A stretch of DNA of 64,000 nt from Thalassotalea_H castellviae (GCF_031846185.1 NZ_JAVRIF010000002.1:530194-594193); one strand, 5' to 3'; shown: positions 53,187-62,694, counted from the stretch's first letter. Notes: a model not told the origin generated them from the letters alone. Program-made: numbers and translations.

Positions 53187-55217
53187 TTAAATCGTCATCG
53201 CTAACTCTGCCGCTTGACGGATCGCTCTTTTAGCGTCTAATTCTGCCGCAACATTAGCCCCACCAATCAAATGAGTTGTAACGTCAGCATCTAATAAACT
53301 TTGATATAACGAACGCTCTGGCTCTTGACCGGCACAAATAATTACATCGTCAACCGGCAATACCTGTACTTTGCCATCAATTTCAATGTGTAAGCCTTGA
53401 TCATCAATTGCCTTATACGTAACACCTGCCATCATATTTACACCATTTTTCTGTAATGTTGCGCGATGAACCCAACCCGATGTTTTACCTAAGCCGGCAC
53501 CTACTTTAGTCGTTTTACGCTGTAAAAGATAAATTTCTTTTTGCGATTTTTCATGCTCAGGTTGCGCCAGTAAAGCACCATTTTCAGTATAGTTTTTATC
53601 AACGCCCCAACTTTTTAACCAAGCATCTTTATCTGTGGTTAACGACTTTCCTTCAGCCAAATAACAAGCGACATCAAAACCGATTCCTCCCGCGCCAATA
53701 ATAGCCACATTGTCTCCAACAGCGACTTTATCTTTTAATACTTGTAAGTAAGTCTTCACTTTTGGATGCTCGAAACCTGGAATATTAAGTTTTCTTGGAG
53801 AAATCCCCGTGGCTAAAATCACTTCATCAAAGCCTGCTTCAATTAATGACTCTGCACTTTTTTCAGCGTTAAATTCAACGGTAACGTTATGCTTTTTAAG
53901 TTGTACATCAAAATATCGAATCGTTTCATAAAACTCTTCTTTACCAGGTATTTGTTTAGCGACATTAAATTGCCCACCTAATGCTTCTGACTTATCAAAA
54001 AGCGTGACATGATGACCTTTTTTTGCAGCATAAACACTAAACGCCATACCAGCTGGACCTGCACCTACCACGGCTAACTTTTTACTAACGGTTGATTTTT
54101 CAATAACAAGTTCCGTTTCATAACACGCTTGTGGATTCACTAAACAAGAAGCTCTTTTTTGTTTAAAAACATGATCTAAACAAGCTTGATTACATCCAAT
54201 ACAAGTATTGATTTCTTCACTTTTATTTTCTATTGCCTTTTGTATAAAGTTTTCATCAGCGAGAAAAGGTCTCGCCATTGAAACCATATCAGCATGACCA
54301 TCCGCTAATACTTGTTCGGCAACTTCTGGGGTATTTATTCTGTTCGTTGTTACCAAAGGTATTGATACTTCTTTTTTCATTCGCTCAGTGATCCAAGTAA
54401 AAGCAGCTCTAGGAACCGACGTTACTATGGTTGGTACGCGGGCTTCATGCCAACCTATACCTGTATTTATAATCGTTGCGCCAGCTGCTTCAATGGCATT
54501 AGCCATAGTTACCACATCTTGCCAACTATTACCGCCTTCAACCAAATCCAGCATAGATAGTCTAAAAATAATGATAAACTCTTTACCCACTTTTGCTCGT
54601 ACTGCTTTGACGATTTCACAAGCCAGTCGCATCCTGTTTTCAATTGAACCGCCCCATTCGTCCGTGCGTTTATTGACGCGAACACAACTAAACTGGTTAA
54701 TTAAATACCCTTCTGAGCCCATGATTTCGACGCCATCATAATTAGCTTTTGCCGCTAAACTTGCTGAATGAGCAAAGTCTTTGATAGTGCTTTTTATTTG
54801 TCTTACAGACATTTCACTGGGGGTAAAAGGGTTGATTGGCGATTTAACTTTACTCGATGATAAGCTAAAGGGGTGATACGAATATCGACCTGCGTGCAAT
54901 AACTGTAAGCATATTTTGGTTGGGTATTTATGCACCGCTTCGGTCACTTGTTTGTGTTTCCCAACCTGCCAAAAATAACTTAATTGGCAACCAAAAGGGG
55001 ATAATCTACCTCGAGCATTTGGGCTGATCCCTCCAGTGACAATTAAGCCGACCCCACCTTTGGCACGAGCTTCATAAAAAGCAGCTAGCTTTTTAAAACC
55101 ACCTTTTTCTTCTTCTAAACCTGTGTGCATTGAGCCCATTAAGCTACGATTAGCTAATGAAGTGAAACCTAAATCTAACGGTTCAAGTAAGTGAGGAAAA
55201 GATGATGTTGTTGTCAT
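53187..55217 (-). CDS. fadH: 2,4-dienoyl-CoA reductase (NADPH) FadH
   Basis: FadH reduces 2,4-dienoyl-CoA esters so that polyunsaturated fatty acids can enter beta-oxidation. The 676-residue protein has an N-terminal FMN-binding TIM barrel (old yellow enzyme type, about 1-330). The 4Fe-4S cysteines follow in CIGCNQACLDHVF and the nearby CLVNPQAC, then FAD- and NADPH-binding Rossmann domains (VVGAGPAGMAFSVYA and VAIIGAGGIGFDVA). Length and domain order match E. coli FadH (672 residues). It appears to be a single-gene unit; the intergenic stretch upstream may hold a fatty-acid regulator site, but none was identified. Confidence 0.95.
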   Translation of the reverse strand: MTTTSSFPHLLEPLDLGFTSLANRSLMGSMHTGLEEEKGGFKKLAAFYEARAKGGVGLIVTGGISPNARGRLSPFGCQLSYFWQVGKHKQVTEAVHKYPTKICLQLLHAGRYSYHPFSLSSSKVKSPINPFTPSEMSVRQIKSTIKDFAHSASLAAKANYDGVEIMGSEGYLINQFSCVRVNKRTDEWGGSIENRMRLACEIVKAVRAKVGKEFIIIFRLSMLDLVEGGNSWQDVVTMANAIEAAGATIINTGIGWHEARVPTIVTSVPRAAFTWITERMKKEVSIPLVTTNRINTPEVAEQVLADGHADMVSMARPFLADENFIQKAIENKSEEINTCIGCNQACLDHVFKQKRASCLVNPQACYETELVIEKSTVSKKLAVVGAGPAGMAFSVYAAKKGHHVTLFDKSEALGGQFNVAKQIPGKEEFYETIRYFDVQLKKHNVTVEFNAEKSAESLIEAGFDEVILATGISPRKLNIPGFEHPKVKTYLQVLKDKVAVGDNVAIIGAGGIGFDVACYLAEGKSLTTDKDAWLKSWGVDKNYTENGALLAQPEHEKSQKEIYLLQRKTTKVGAGLGKTSGWVHRATLQKNGVNMMAGVTYKAIDDQGLHIEIDGKVQVLPVDDVIICAGQEPERSLYQSLLDADVTTHLIGGANVAAELDAKRAIRQAAELAMTI

Positions 55218-55413
55218 ATTCAGCTTCTTAATGATTATCGTAAAACAAGCGTAATGGTTTTAAGTTGACGCTAGTCAGTTTGTTATAAATTAGTCTTTCA
55301 ATCATTAAAACTCAAGCTTTATTTTGACACCTGTCAGATTAGCTGAGAGATTTTCTTATAAACGACTTAATTATGAACATGTTACACTGAAAAAAAATCT
55401 TGCTTTATTTAGT

Positions 55414-55902
55414 ATGAAATTAGCACTTATTAATAACATCATTCGTTATTTAAACGACGAACTGCAACTTTTATTGTCAGCGGCCAATAATGCTCATCAA
55501 GCGGCGATTGACGATCAATCTATTGCCGAAACGCAATACGATACTTTAGCAATTGAAGCCGGTTATTTAGCGGAAGGGCAATCTAGAAGAGTTGAATCGT
55601 TGAAACAAGCAATAATTTCTTTCGAGCAGTTATTTGAAATATTGAAACAACGGCCAGCACCACACACTTCTATTAAACTAGGCTCAATTGTCCAACTTGC
55701 ACAAGAGCAAACCATAGGACAATATTTATTCATTGCACCAGCGGCTGCGGGTTATCGTTGCGAAGTAGCGGGTAAGAAGTTTACGGTGATCACCCCTGAG
55801 TCGCCAATGGGACAATCACTGATAAATCAACGATTAAGTGACGAAGTTTCAATCACATTAGGTAATACCATACACATTGATGAAATCACGCATTTATCTT
55901 GA
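55414..55902 (+). CDS. GreA/GreB-like C-terminal domain protein
   Basis: The protein of about 162 residues starts with a helical hairpin-like region (MKLALINNIIRYLNDELQLL to about residue 70). It ends in a GreA/GreB-like C-terminal domain (IKLGSIVQLAQEQTIGQYLF, ITPESPMGQSLINQRLSDEV, the FKBP-type fold that docks on RNA polymerase). Similar proteins in Alteromonadales are annotated as GreA/GreB-like, and whether they act on RNA polymerase is untested. I prefer ATG 55414; a TTG at 55324 would add 30 residues without family likeness. It lies between the fadH and MFS genes, convergent to the latter. Confidence 0.72.
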   Translation: MKLALINNIIRYLNDELQLLLSAANNAHQAAIDDQSIAETQYDTLAIEAGYLAEGQSRRVESLKQAIISFEQLFEILKQRPAPHTSIKLGSIVQLAQEQTIGQYLFIAPAAAGYRCEVAGKKFTVITPESPMGQSLINQRLSDEVSITLGNTIHIDEITHLS

Positions 55903-55928
55903 ATGTCTTAACGGATATTACATCGAGT

Positions 55929-57305
55929 TTAACTTATAGGAGTTTGATTTAATAATGTTTTAATCTCTTGAAAATCCACCATTTTATCATCAAGCTTTAC
56001 ATATGCCACCGCTTCACTGTGCACTAACGTAGCTTCTAATACTCCAGGTAAATTGATGAGTTTTTCAGCAACAATATCAGCTTGTTCTTCAGTTGCTATT
56101 GACGTTGTAAAACTATAACTTTTAGACTTTTTAAGCGGTTTCATACCGGTCGCCGCAATAAACCACAATAATCCTAAACAAGACATCACGAGAAATATCA
56201 TTTGTTCACCAAATTGGCTTGCTATGGCACCACCGAGAACACCACCTGTAAAAGCGCCCATAAATTGACTACTGGAATATATTCCCATCACACTCCCTTT
56301 AACTCCTGCAGGCGCTAAACGAGATAACAACGAAGGCATAGTTGCTTCTAAATAATTAAAAGCGGTGAAAAATAACATCACTAAAACAATAAGCGAGTTT
56401 AATGAATTATCCATCAACCAAAATAACATCAAGGCTAAAGAAAAAAGTAATACCGCCGACGAAAACATTTGTTTTTCTTTTTGTTTTTTGATCGCTAAAA
56501 TCATAAACGGCACCATTAAAAAGAAAGACCCCAATAACGTTGGTAAATATAATTGCCAATGATTTTCTAGCGCTAACCCCGCTGCTACGAATTGTTTTGG
56601 CAAAGTAACAAAGCAAGCTGTTAATGCCATATGTAGAGTAAATACCCCTATGTTTAAACGAAATAATTGTCGATCGCGGATCAGTTTACCTATTTGATTA
56701 GGCAAGGCAACATTATCACCTTTTGGCGCTTTATTGACTGAAAACGGCACCATAAATTGAATCATTATCATAGCGCCAATCGTTAATGCACCAGTAAACC
56801 AAAACAAACCACTTAAGCCAAACGCTTGCGCGACTACTGGGCCTATGATCATCGCTAATGTGAACGATAAGCCGATAAACATACCAATCGTTGCCATCAC
56901 TTTGGGCCGCTGCTCTTCCCGGCTTAAGTCAGCCGCCAAAGCTAAAACAGCAGACGCAATTGCCCCCATCCCTTGTAACGCTCGACCGGCTACAACACCG
57001 TATATAGTTTCAGACATTGCCGCCACGACACTGCCTAATAAGAAAATGAGTAAACCTGCTAAAATAATGGGTTTACGACCATACTTATCCGATAAAATCC
57101 CCATAGGAATTTGCAACATCGCCTGAGTTAATCCGTAAGCACCTATCGCTAAACCGATCCAAATGGGGTTATACCCCACTAACTCTTGTCCATAAATAGC
57201 AAATACCGGCAAGATCATAAACAAACCTAACATCCTCAAACCAAAAACGATGGCGAGTGAAAATGCCGCTTTTTTCTCAATGCTATTTAGTGCTGAATTG
57301 CTCAT
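55929..57305 (-). CDS. MFS transporter with C-terminal YAM domain, YajR-like
   Basis: The 458-residue major-facilitator protein has twelve membrane helices with the motif GILSDKYGRKP between helices 2 and 3 and AGRALQGMGA in helix 4. After the last helix comes a C-terminal ferredoxin-like domain (about 390-455, EQADIVAEKLINLPGVLEATLV), as in E. coli YajR (454 residues), a putative proton-driven exporter of unknown substrate. It is divergent from uvrA. In several relatives it lies between uvrA and ssb, but here ssb is about 9 kb further on. Confidence 0.88.
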   Translation of the reverse strand: MSNSALNSIEKKAAFSLAIVFGLRMLGLFMILPVFAIYGQELVGYNPIWIGLAIGAYGLTQAMLQIPMGILSDKYGRKPIILAGLLIFLLGSVVAAMSETIYGVVAGRALQGMGAIASAVLALAADLSREEQRPKVMATIGMFIGLSFTLAMIIGPVVAQAFGLSGLFWFTGALTIGAMIMIQFMVPFSVNKAPKGDNVALPNQIGKLIRDRQLFRLNIGVFTLHMALTACFVTLPKQFVAAGLALENHWQLYLPTLLGSFFLMVPFMILAIKKQKEKQMFSSAVLLFSLALMLFWLMDNSLNSLIVLVMLFFTAFNYLEATMPSLLSRLAPAGVKGSVMGIYSSSQFMGAFTGGVLGGAIASQFGEQMIFLVMSCLGLLWFIAATGMKPLKKSKSYSFTTSIATEEQADIVAEKLINLPGVLEATLVHSEAVAYVKLDDKMVDFQEIKTLLNQTPIS

Positions 57306-57452
57306 GGCGGGTGATCATAAACCTTTAACTATCAAAATAAATCCGCGCTAGTTTAACACGACAATTGAATGAACAAAAACAGAGATTAATAGATGAAAAT
57401 CGTCGAGAAATTGTGCGATAATATGCGGCTGCGATTTTAAGTGGGATAAATT

Positions 57453-60281
57453 ATGAGACAGATCGAAGTTAGGGGTGCCAGAACCCATAACCTAAAAAAC
57501 ATTAGTTTAGATATTCCTCGAGACAAATTAATTGTTATTACCGGCCTCTCAGGCTCTGGAAAGTCATCTTTGGCATTTGATACCTTATATGCAGAAGGAC
57601 AGCGCAGATATGTTGAATCGCTTTCTGCCTATGCTCGTCAATTCTTATCGCTAATGGAAAAACCTGACGTTGATCATATTGAAGGCTTATCTCCAGCAAT
57701 TTCTATTGAACAAAAATCGACGTCTCATAACCCGCGTTCAACGGTTGGAACCATTACTGAGATTTATGATTATTTACGACTTTTATACGCACGTGTAGGT
57801 GAGCCTCGTTGTCCTACTCATCACCAACCGTTAGCTGCACAAACTGTCTCGCAAATGGTTGATAAAGTTTTAGCGCTCGAAGAAGGCACTAAAGTCATGG
57901 TGTTAGCACCTGTGGTATTAAATCGTAAAGGTGAGCATGTAAAATTACTCGATAACTTAGCCGCACAGGGCTATATCCGTGCTCGTATTGATGGCGATGT
58001 ATGTGATTTATCTGATCCACCAACTTTAGATCTTCATAAAAAGCACACCATAGAAGTTGTCGTTGATCGCTTAAAAGTCCGTGAAGATATCCAATTACGA
58101 CTTTCTGAATCCTTCGAAACAGCTTTAAGCCTGACAGCCGGCTCTGCCAAAGTTGCTTTTATGGATGAACCTGACCGCGAAGAGCTATTATTTTCAGCGA
58201 ATTTTGCTTGCCCACACTGTGGTTACAGTATGCAAGAATTAGAACCGCGTTTATTTTCTTTTAATAACCCTGCTGGTGCTTGTCAAACCTGTGATGGCTT
58301 AGGAAATCAGCAGTTTTTTGACCCTGCACGAGTCATTGCCAACCCTGAATTAAGTTTATCAGGTGGCGCAATTCGAGGCTGGGATAAACGTAATTTTTAC
58401 TATTTTCAAATGCTGCAAGCCCTTGCTGATCATTATGACTTTAAAGTGGATCAACCTTTTAATCAGTTAGATAAAAAACATCAAGAATTAATCTTACGTG
58501 GTAGCGGCAAACAAGAAATTGAATTTAAATACATGAACGATCGTGGCGATATTGTCATTCGCAAGCATCCGTTTGAAGGTATTTTAAATAATATGGATAG
58601 ACGCTTCAAAGAAACAGAATCAAACGCTGTTCGAGATGAGTTGTCAAAGTACTTAAATAGTCAACATTGTCCAGATTGTGATGGTAGCCGTTTACGGCTT
58701 GAAGCACGAAATGTATTTATAAATGATACCCCTTTACCTGTAGTCGCCGAACTTGCTATAGCTGATGCATTAGCTTTTTTTGAAGGCTTAAATTTAACGG
58801 GTCAAAAAGCTCAAATTGCAGAAAAAATCCTCAAGGAAATTTGTGACCGTCTAGGGTTTTTAGTCAATGTAGGGTTAAATTACCTCAACATGTCACGCGC
58901 AGCAGGTACTTTATCAGGTGGTGAAGCACAACGCATTCGTTTAGCCAGTCAAATTGGCGCGGGTTTAGTCGGGGTAATGTACGTACTCGATGAACCATCC
59001 ATTGGTTTACATCAACGTGACAATGAACGTTTACTCAAAACCTTGATCCATCTCCGTGATCTTGGCAATACTGTCATTGTTGTAGAGCATGACGAAGACG
59101 CCATTCGTGCTGCTGATTATGTCATCGACATTGGTCCTGGTGCCGGAGTTCATGGCGGCGAAATCATTGCTCAGGGTAAAGTTGATGATATTTTAAAATG
59201 TGAGCACTCACTGACAGGAAAATACCTTTCAGGTAGAGAAGGTATAGATATACCAAAAGTAAGAACTCCATTTGATAAAAATAATGTAGTTAAATTATTT
59301 GGTGCCACAGGGAATAACTTAAAGAATGTTGATCTAACCATTCCTAACGGCTTGATGACTTGTATCACAGGTGTTTCTGGCTCAGGAAAATCAACCTTGA
59401 TCAATGATACTTTGTATAAGCTTGCTCACATTGAATTAAATGGTGCAACCACCCAAGAACCTGCTCCTCATCAATCAATTGAAGGCTTAGAGTTACTCGA
59501 TAAAGTTATCGATATTGATCAAAGCCCAATAGGTAGAACACCGCGTTCAAACCCCGCTACTTACACAGGGATATTTACTAATATTCGTGATATTTTTGCT
59601 GGTACACAAGAAGCACGATCTCGTGGTTATAAGCCAGGCCGCTTTAGTTTTAATGTAAAAGGCGGACGATGTGAAGCTTGTCAAGGTGATGGTTTAATCA
59701 AAGTAGAAATGCACTTTCTACCTGATGTTTATGTACCTTGCGATGTTTGTAAAAGTCAGCGTTATAATCGAGAAACATTAGAGGTGAAATATAAAGGCAA
59801 AAATATTCACGAAGTGCTCGATATGACCATTGAAGACGGTTTAGAATTTTTCTCAGCCATTCCAGCCGTTAAACGTAAGTTGCAAACCTTGATGGATGTG
59901 GGTTTAAGTTATATTAAGCTTGGACAATCAGCTACAACCCTATCTGGTGGTGAAGCACAAAGAGTTAAGCTTTCTAAAGAACTTTCGAAACGCGATACGG
60001 GGAAAACCCTTTATATTCTTGATGAACCAACTACGGGCTTGCATTTTCATGATATCAAGCAACTACTTCAAGTCATTCATCGCTTGCGTGATCATGGAAA
60101 TACTATAGTAGTAATTGAACATAATTTAGATGTAATTAAAACGGCAGATTGGATCGTTGATCTTGGCCCTGAAGGTGGCTCTGGTGGTGGTGAAATATTA
60201 GCGACAGGTACGCCTGAGCAAATCGCGCAACATAAAACCTCACATACCGCAAGATTCTTAAAGCCAATGTTAGAAAACTAA
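57453..60281 (+). CDS. uvrA: Excinuclease ABC subunit A (UvrA)
   Basis: UvrA recognises DNA damage with UvrB at the start of nucleotide excision repair. The 942-residue protein has two ABC ATPase halves with Walker A motifs GLSGSGKSS and GVSGSGKST, signature motifs LSGGEAQRIRLASQIG and LSGGEAQRVKLSKEL, and Walker B segments YVLDEPSIGLHQ and YILDEPTTGLHF. Cysteine pairs at CPHCG/CQTCDG and CEACQGDG/CDVC form the zinc modules. I found no clear LexA box (CTGT-N8-ACAG) in the 150 bases upstream. A terminator follows. Confidence 0.98.
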   Translation: MRQIEVRGARTHNLKNISLDIPRDKLIVITGLSGSGKSSLAFDTLYAEGQRRYVESLSAYARQFLSLMEKPDVDHIEGLSPAISIEQKSTSHNPRSTVGTITEIYDYLRLLYARVGEPRCPTHHQPLAAQTVSQMVDKVLALEEGTKVMVLAPVVLNRKGEHVKLLDNLAAQGYIRARIDGDVCDLSDPPTLDLHKKHTIEVVVDRLKVREDIQLRLSESFETALSLTAGSAKVAFMDEPDREELLFSANFACPHCGYSMQELEPRLFSFNNPAGACQTCDGLGNQQFFDPARVIANPELSLSGGAIRGWDKRNFYYFQMLQALADHYDFKVDQPFNQLDKKHQELILRGSGKQEIEFKYMNDRGDIVIRKHPFEGILNNMDRRFKETESNAVRDELSKYLNSQHCPDCDGSRLRLEARNVFINDTPLPVVAELAIADALAFFEGLNLTGQKAQIAEKILKEICDRLGFLVNVGLNYLNMSRAAGTLSGGEAQRIRLASQIGAGLVGVMYVLDEPSIGLHQRDNERLLKTLIHLRDLGNTVIVVEHDEDAIRAADYVIDIGPGAGVHGGEIIAQGKVDDILKCEHSLTGKYLSGREGIDIPKVRTPFDKNNVVKLFGATGNNLKNVDLTIPNGLMTCITGVSGSGKSTLINDTLYKLAHIELNGATTQEPAPHQSIEGLELLDKVIDIDQSPIGRTPRSNPATYTGIFTNIRDIFAGTQEARSRGYKPGRFSFNVKGGRCEACQGDGLIKVEMHFLPDVYVPCDVCKSQRYNRETLEVKYKGKNIHEVLDMTIEDGLEFFSAIPAVKRKLQTLMDVGLSYIKLGQSATTLSGGEAQRVKLSKELSKRDTGKTLYILDEPTTGLHFHDIKQLLQVIHRLRDHGNTIVVIEHNLDVIKTADWIVDLGPEGGSGGGEILATGTPEQIAQHKTSHTARFLKPMLEN

Positions 60282-60320
60282 CTCACACTTTACCCTGTAG
60301 ATAATTTGCTTTTCAATTTA

Positions 60321-60347
60321 AAACGGACACTGGGTTGTCCGTTTTTT
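60321..60347 (+). terminator. Terminator of uvrA
   Basis: AAACGGACA (60321-60329) pairs with TGTCCGTTT (60336-60344) around six bases and is followed by further Ts. It lies 40 bases after the uvrA stop and separates it from the convergent thioredoxin gene. Confidence 0.92.
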
Positions 60348-60353
60348 ATTACC

Positions 60354-60923
60354 TTAATTTTCAGAGACAGTTTTTAAAGGGTCACTGAGAAAATGTTGGG
60401 CAAATTTTTCTAATGATGGATGACTAGGATCAGAAAAATGAGCAACGTTTAATACTTTGCCTTTAGGTGAGATAAATACCAGCCCTGGCGTTCCTATTAT
60501 TCCATATTTATTCGCAATATCATCACCATCAAGTACCGTATCGAACTGATAACCGTGATTCCGCCAGTAAATTGCAGGTTGCCAATCTTCTTTAATATTT
60601 ACGCCAATCACCTTTAATCCTTGAGATTGATACTTTTCATGGAGCTTAGCAATGCCAGGTAATAGCTTTTTACAATATGGACACCATGTAGCCCAAAAGA
60701 CTAAAAGTACTGGCTGACCTTGATATTCTGATAAGGTGACAGGTTTTCCCGTAATAGACATTAATGTCCAATCTTCACTTTCGAAGCGCTCGGATACTTC
60801 AATATTTTGATTGTTTTTACTAATAGAAACAGCATTTGCTATTGAGTTATTAATAAAAGTCATCGTCAATATTAAGCTAAGCCATAGACTATTCGACAAA
60901 TTTCTCTGCTTAAAGCATTTCAT
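60354..60923 (-). CDS. TlpA/ResA-like exported thioredoxin-fold protein
   Basis: The 189-residue protein has a signal peptide or N-terminal anchor (about 12-30, ending SIANA) and a redoxin domain with the active site WATWCPYCKK (Cys81, Cys84). The family segments GQPVLLVFW, LKVIGVNIKED and YGIIGTPGLVFISPKG, with its cis-proline, are present. Such proteins reduce disulfides in the periplasm, for example in cytochrome c or copper-site maturation. No dedicated partner gene is adjacent. Confidence 0.9.
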   Translation of the reverse strand: MKCFKQRNLSNSLWLSLILTMTFINNSIANAVSISKNNQNIEVSERFESEDWTLMSITGKPVTLSEYQGQPVLLVFWATWCPYCKKLLPGIAKLHEKYQSQGLKVIGVNIKEDWQPAIYWRNHGYQFDTVLDGDDIANKYGIIGTPGLVFISPKGKVLNVAHFSDPSHPSLEKFAQHFLSDPLKTVSEN

Positions 60924-61078
60924 ATCACTGTCCTATTACATATATGATCTTGGTTATTGAATATAACGGACCTGATCTTGTTAATATTTCTTTCTTATTT
61001 TAAGAATGTCTTTGAAACAATCGCTAGCCACTCATCACTGCTTAAGGTTAATATATTTATCTCGCTAACCTTTTATAT

Positions 61079-61735
61079 TTGTGTGAAAATTTGAAAAATA
61101 TTAACTTCCAAAACGCTTTAATCTATCTTCTCGCTTTTTCAAGTGGCTTTAGTATTATGGGCATCGAGTTGTTAGGTGGACGTATTCTAGCGCCATTTTT
61201 TGGCAGTAGCGTTCATATTTGGGGCAGTATTATCACTGTATTCATGCTTAGCCTTTCATTCGGTTATTTAATTGGTGGGAAACTTTCCACTAAAAATGCT
61301 TCCTTAACCCGATATGGCTTAATTTTTCTTTTCGCAGGCGTCACTGTATTACCAATTGTTTTATGGTCAGGTCCTATGATGGAATTCATCTTTCTCAATA
61401 TTGAAGACAGTCGCTATGGCTCTCTTACGGCATCAATGGCATTGTTTTTTATTCCTACCATTATTTTGGGAATGATCTCTCCTTATTCAGTACGTTTACT
61501 GGTAACCGATAAAGAGAGAAGTGGCCAAGTAGCGGGCGTTTTATATTTCGTTTCCACCTTAGGAAGTGCATTAGGTACCATCATTACTTCTTTTTATTTC
61601 GTCTTATTTTTTGAAGTAAATGCCATTATATTAACGTTCAGTTTAGCATTGATGATTTTTGGTATTATCGCGATAACTTTTGACAAATATTCAAGAAAAC
61701 CCGTTAACGATTTGTCAGGAGCTGTACATGAATAA
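61079..61735 (+). CDS. Membrane part of a spermidine-synthase-like system
   Basis: The 218-residue protein has about six or seven membrane helices and matches the N-terminal membrane half of fused 'MFS/spermidine synthase-like' proteins: IMGIELLGGRILAPFFGSSVHIWGSI, LSLSFGYLIGGKL, GMISPYSVRLL and GQVAGVLYFVSTLGSALGT. In many bacteria this half is joined to the enzyme domain; here the enzyme-like half is the next gene, overlapping by eight bases. The frame opens at TTG 61079 without a convincing ribosome site, so the start is uncertain. The role of these membrane proteins is unknown. Confidence 0.75.
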   Translation: MCENLKNINFQNALIYLLAFSSGFSIMGIELLGGRILAPFFGSSVHIWGSIITVFMLSLSFGYLIGGKLSTKNASLTRYGLIFLFAGVTVLPIVLWSGPMMEFIFLNIEDSRYGSLTASMALFFIPTIILGMISPYSVRLLVTDKERSGQVAGVLYFVSTLGSALGTIITSFYFVLFFEVNAIILTFSLALMIFGIIAITFDKYSRKPVNDLSGAVHE

Positions 61736-62618
61736 ACTATTATTAATTTGCTTATTATTTAGTGTATCGGGTATATCCTTTGCAAACGTTATTCATAAAG
61801 AACGTTCGCTTTATCGTAATATTATTGTCGAAGATAATTACAACTTACGTTGCTTAAAGTTTAATGTAAAAACAAGTAAAACTAACCAAAGTTGCTTATA
61901 TAAAAACAACCCTAACAAATTAGTTTTCAATTACACTAAGTTGTTATTTTCTAGTTTATTATTACTGGAAAATCCGCCTGAAAACATCTTAATTGTTGGT
62001 TTAGGTGGTGGCACTATGTCTAATACGCTGCACCAGTTGTATCCGAACGCTAAGATTGAAAATGTTGAAATCGACCCAGCAGTGATCAAAGTTGCACGTC
62101 AATATTTCAGTTTTTTTGAAAATGACAATATTACCAGCAAGGTACAAGACGGCCGTATCTTCGTAAAACGAGCCGCTTTAAAAAAACAAAAGTATGACTG
62201 GATTATTTTAGACGCTTTTAATGGTGATTATATCCCTGAGCATTTAATGACCAAAGAATTTCTTCAGGAAACAAAAACATTACTATCTGAAAATGGTGTT
62301 TTATCTGCTAATACATTCTCAGTTAGTGAGTTATATGCCCACGAATCCGCAACCTATAAAGCAGTATTTGGTGATTTTTTTAATGTCAGAAATAGAAAAA
62401 ATAGTAACCGAATTATTTTAACTGCTAACAGTGCCTTGCCATCAGGCGAAGTAATTGTGGAAAGAGTTAAAAAATTAGCGAAGCAGCTATCCCCCTTTGG
62501 GGTCGACATCGCCCAAATATCTAGCAATATGACCTCAACATCTGAAGAACAAGATTGGTCTGATGATACAAAGGTGTTAACTGATCAATATTCACCTGCT
62601 AACCTACTTAATCAGTAA
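61728..62618 (+). CDS. Spermidine-synthase-like protein with N-terminal export signal
   Basis: The 296-residue protein has a spermidine-synthase/SAM-methyltransferase fold: ILIVGLGGGTMSNTL (nucleotide loop), ENVEIDPAVIKVARQYF, KVQDGRIFVKRA, and WIILDAFNGDYIPEHLMTKE with the catalytic-region aspartate. Its first 22 residues form a signal peptide ending ISFAN, unusual for an enzyme that would need cytoplasmic decarboxylated SAM. The ATG at 61728 has AGGAG six bases before it and overlaps the previous stop (ATGAATAA), so it is a genuine coupled gene rather than a frameshifted half. Aminopropyl transfer is not assured, and no speD-like gene is near. Confidence 0.82.
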   Translation: MNKLLLICLLFSVSGISFANVIHKERSLYRNIIVEDNYNLRCLKFNVKTSKTNQSCLYKNNPNKLVFNYTKLLFSSLLLLENPPENILIVGLGGGTMSNTLHQLYPNAKIENVEIDPAVIKVARQYFSFFENDNITSKVQDGRIFVKRAALKKQKYDWIILDAFNGDYIPEHLMTKEFLQETKTLLSENGVLSANTFSVSELYAHESATYKAVFGDFFNVRNRKNSNRIILTANSALPSGEVIVERVKKLAKQLSPFGVDIAQISSNMTSTSEEQDWSDDTKVLTDQYSPANLLNQ

Positions 62619-62628
62619 TGAAACTTAA

Positions 62629-62660
62629 CCCTGCATTATAGCTATTCAGGGATATTTTAG
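62629..62660 (+). terminator. Weak terminator-like hairpin after the spermidine-synthase-like gene
   Basis: CCCTG (62629-62633) and CAGGG (62647-62651) form a short stem with a 13-base loop, followed by ATATTTTAG and the T-rich tandem repeat. The stem is short, so the call is tentative. Confidence 0.35.
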
Positions 62661-62694
62661 TTTTTAGTTTTTAGTTTTTAGTTTTTAGTTTTTA
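62655..62694. repeat. Heptanucleotide tandem repeat TTTTTAG
   Basis: Four perfect head-to-tail copies of TTTTTAG occupy 62661-62688, with partial copies on both sides (62655-62660 and 62689-62694). The array covers the last four sense codons and the stop codon of rluF, which is read on the other strand, and extends beyond the gene. Confidence 0.95.

Noticed and set aside
54388..54741. 117-codon plus-strand frame inside fadH
   Set aside because: Antisense to the conserved FadH barrel; low-complexity, no ribosome site.
57306..57452. LexA box upstream of uvrA
   Set aside because: No CTGT-N8-ACAG or close variant could be found in the region between the MFS gene and uvrA.
61680..61735. Frameshift splitting a fused spermidine synthase
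   Set aside because: The second gene has its own ATG with AGGAG at six bases and a signal-peptide-like N-terminus, and the ATGAATAA overlap is a normal coupling arrangement.
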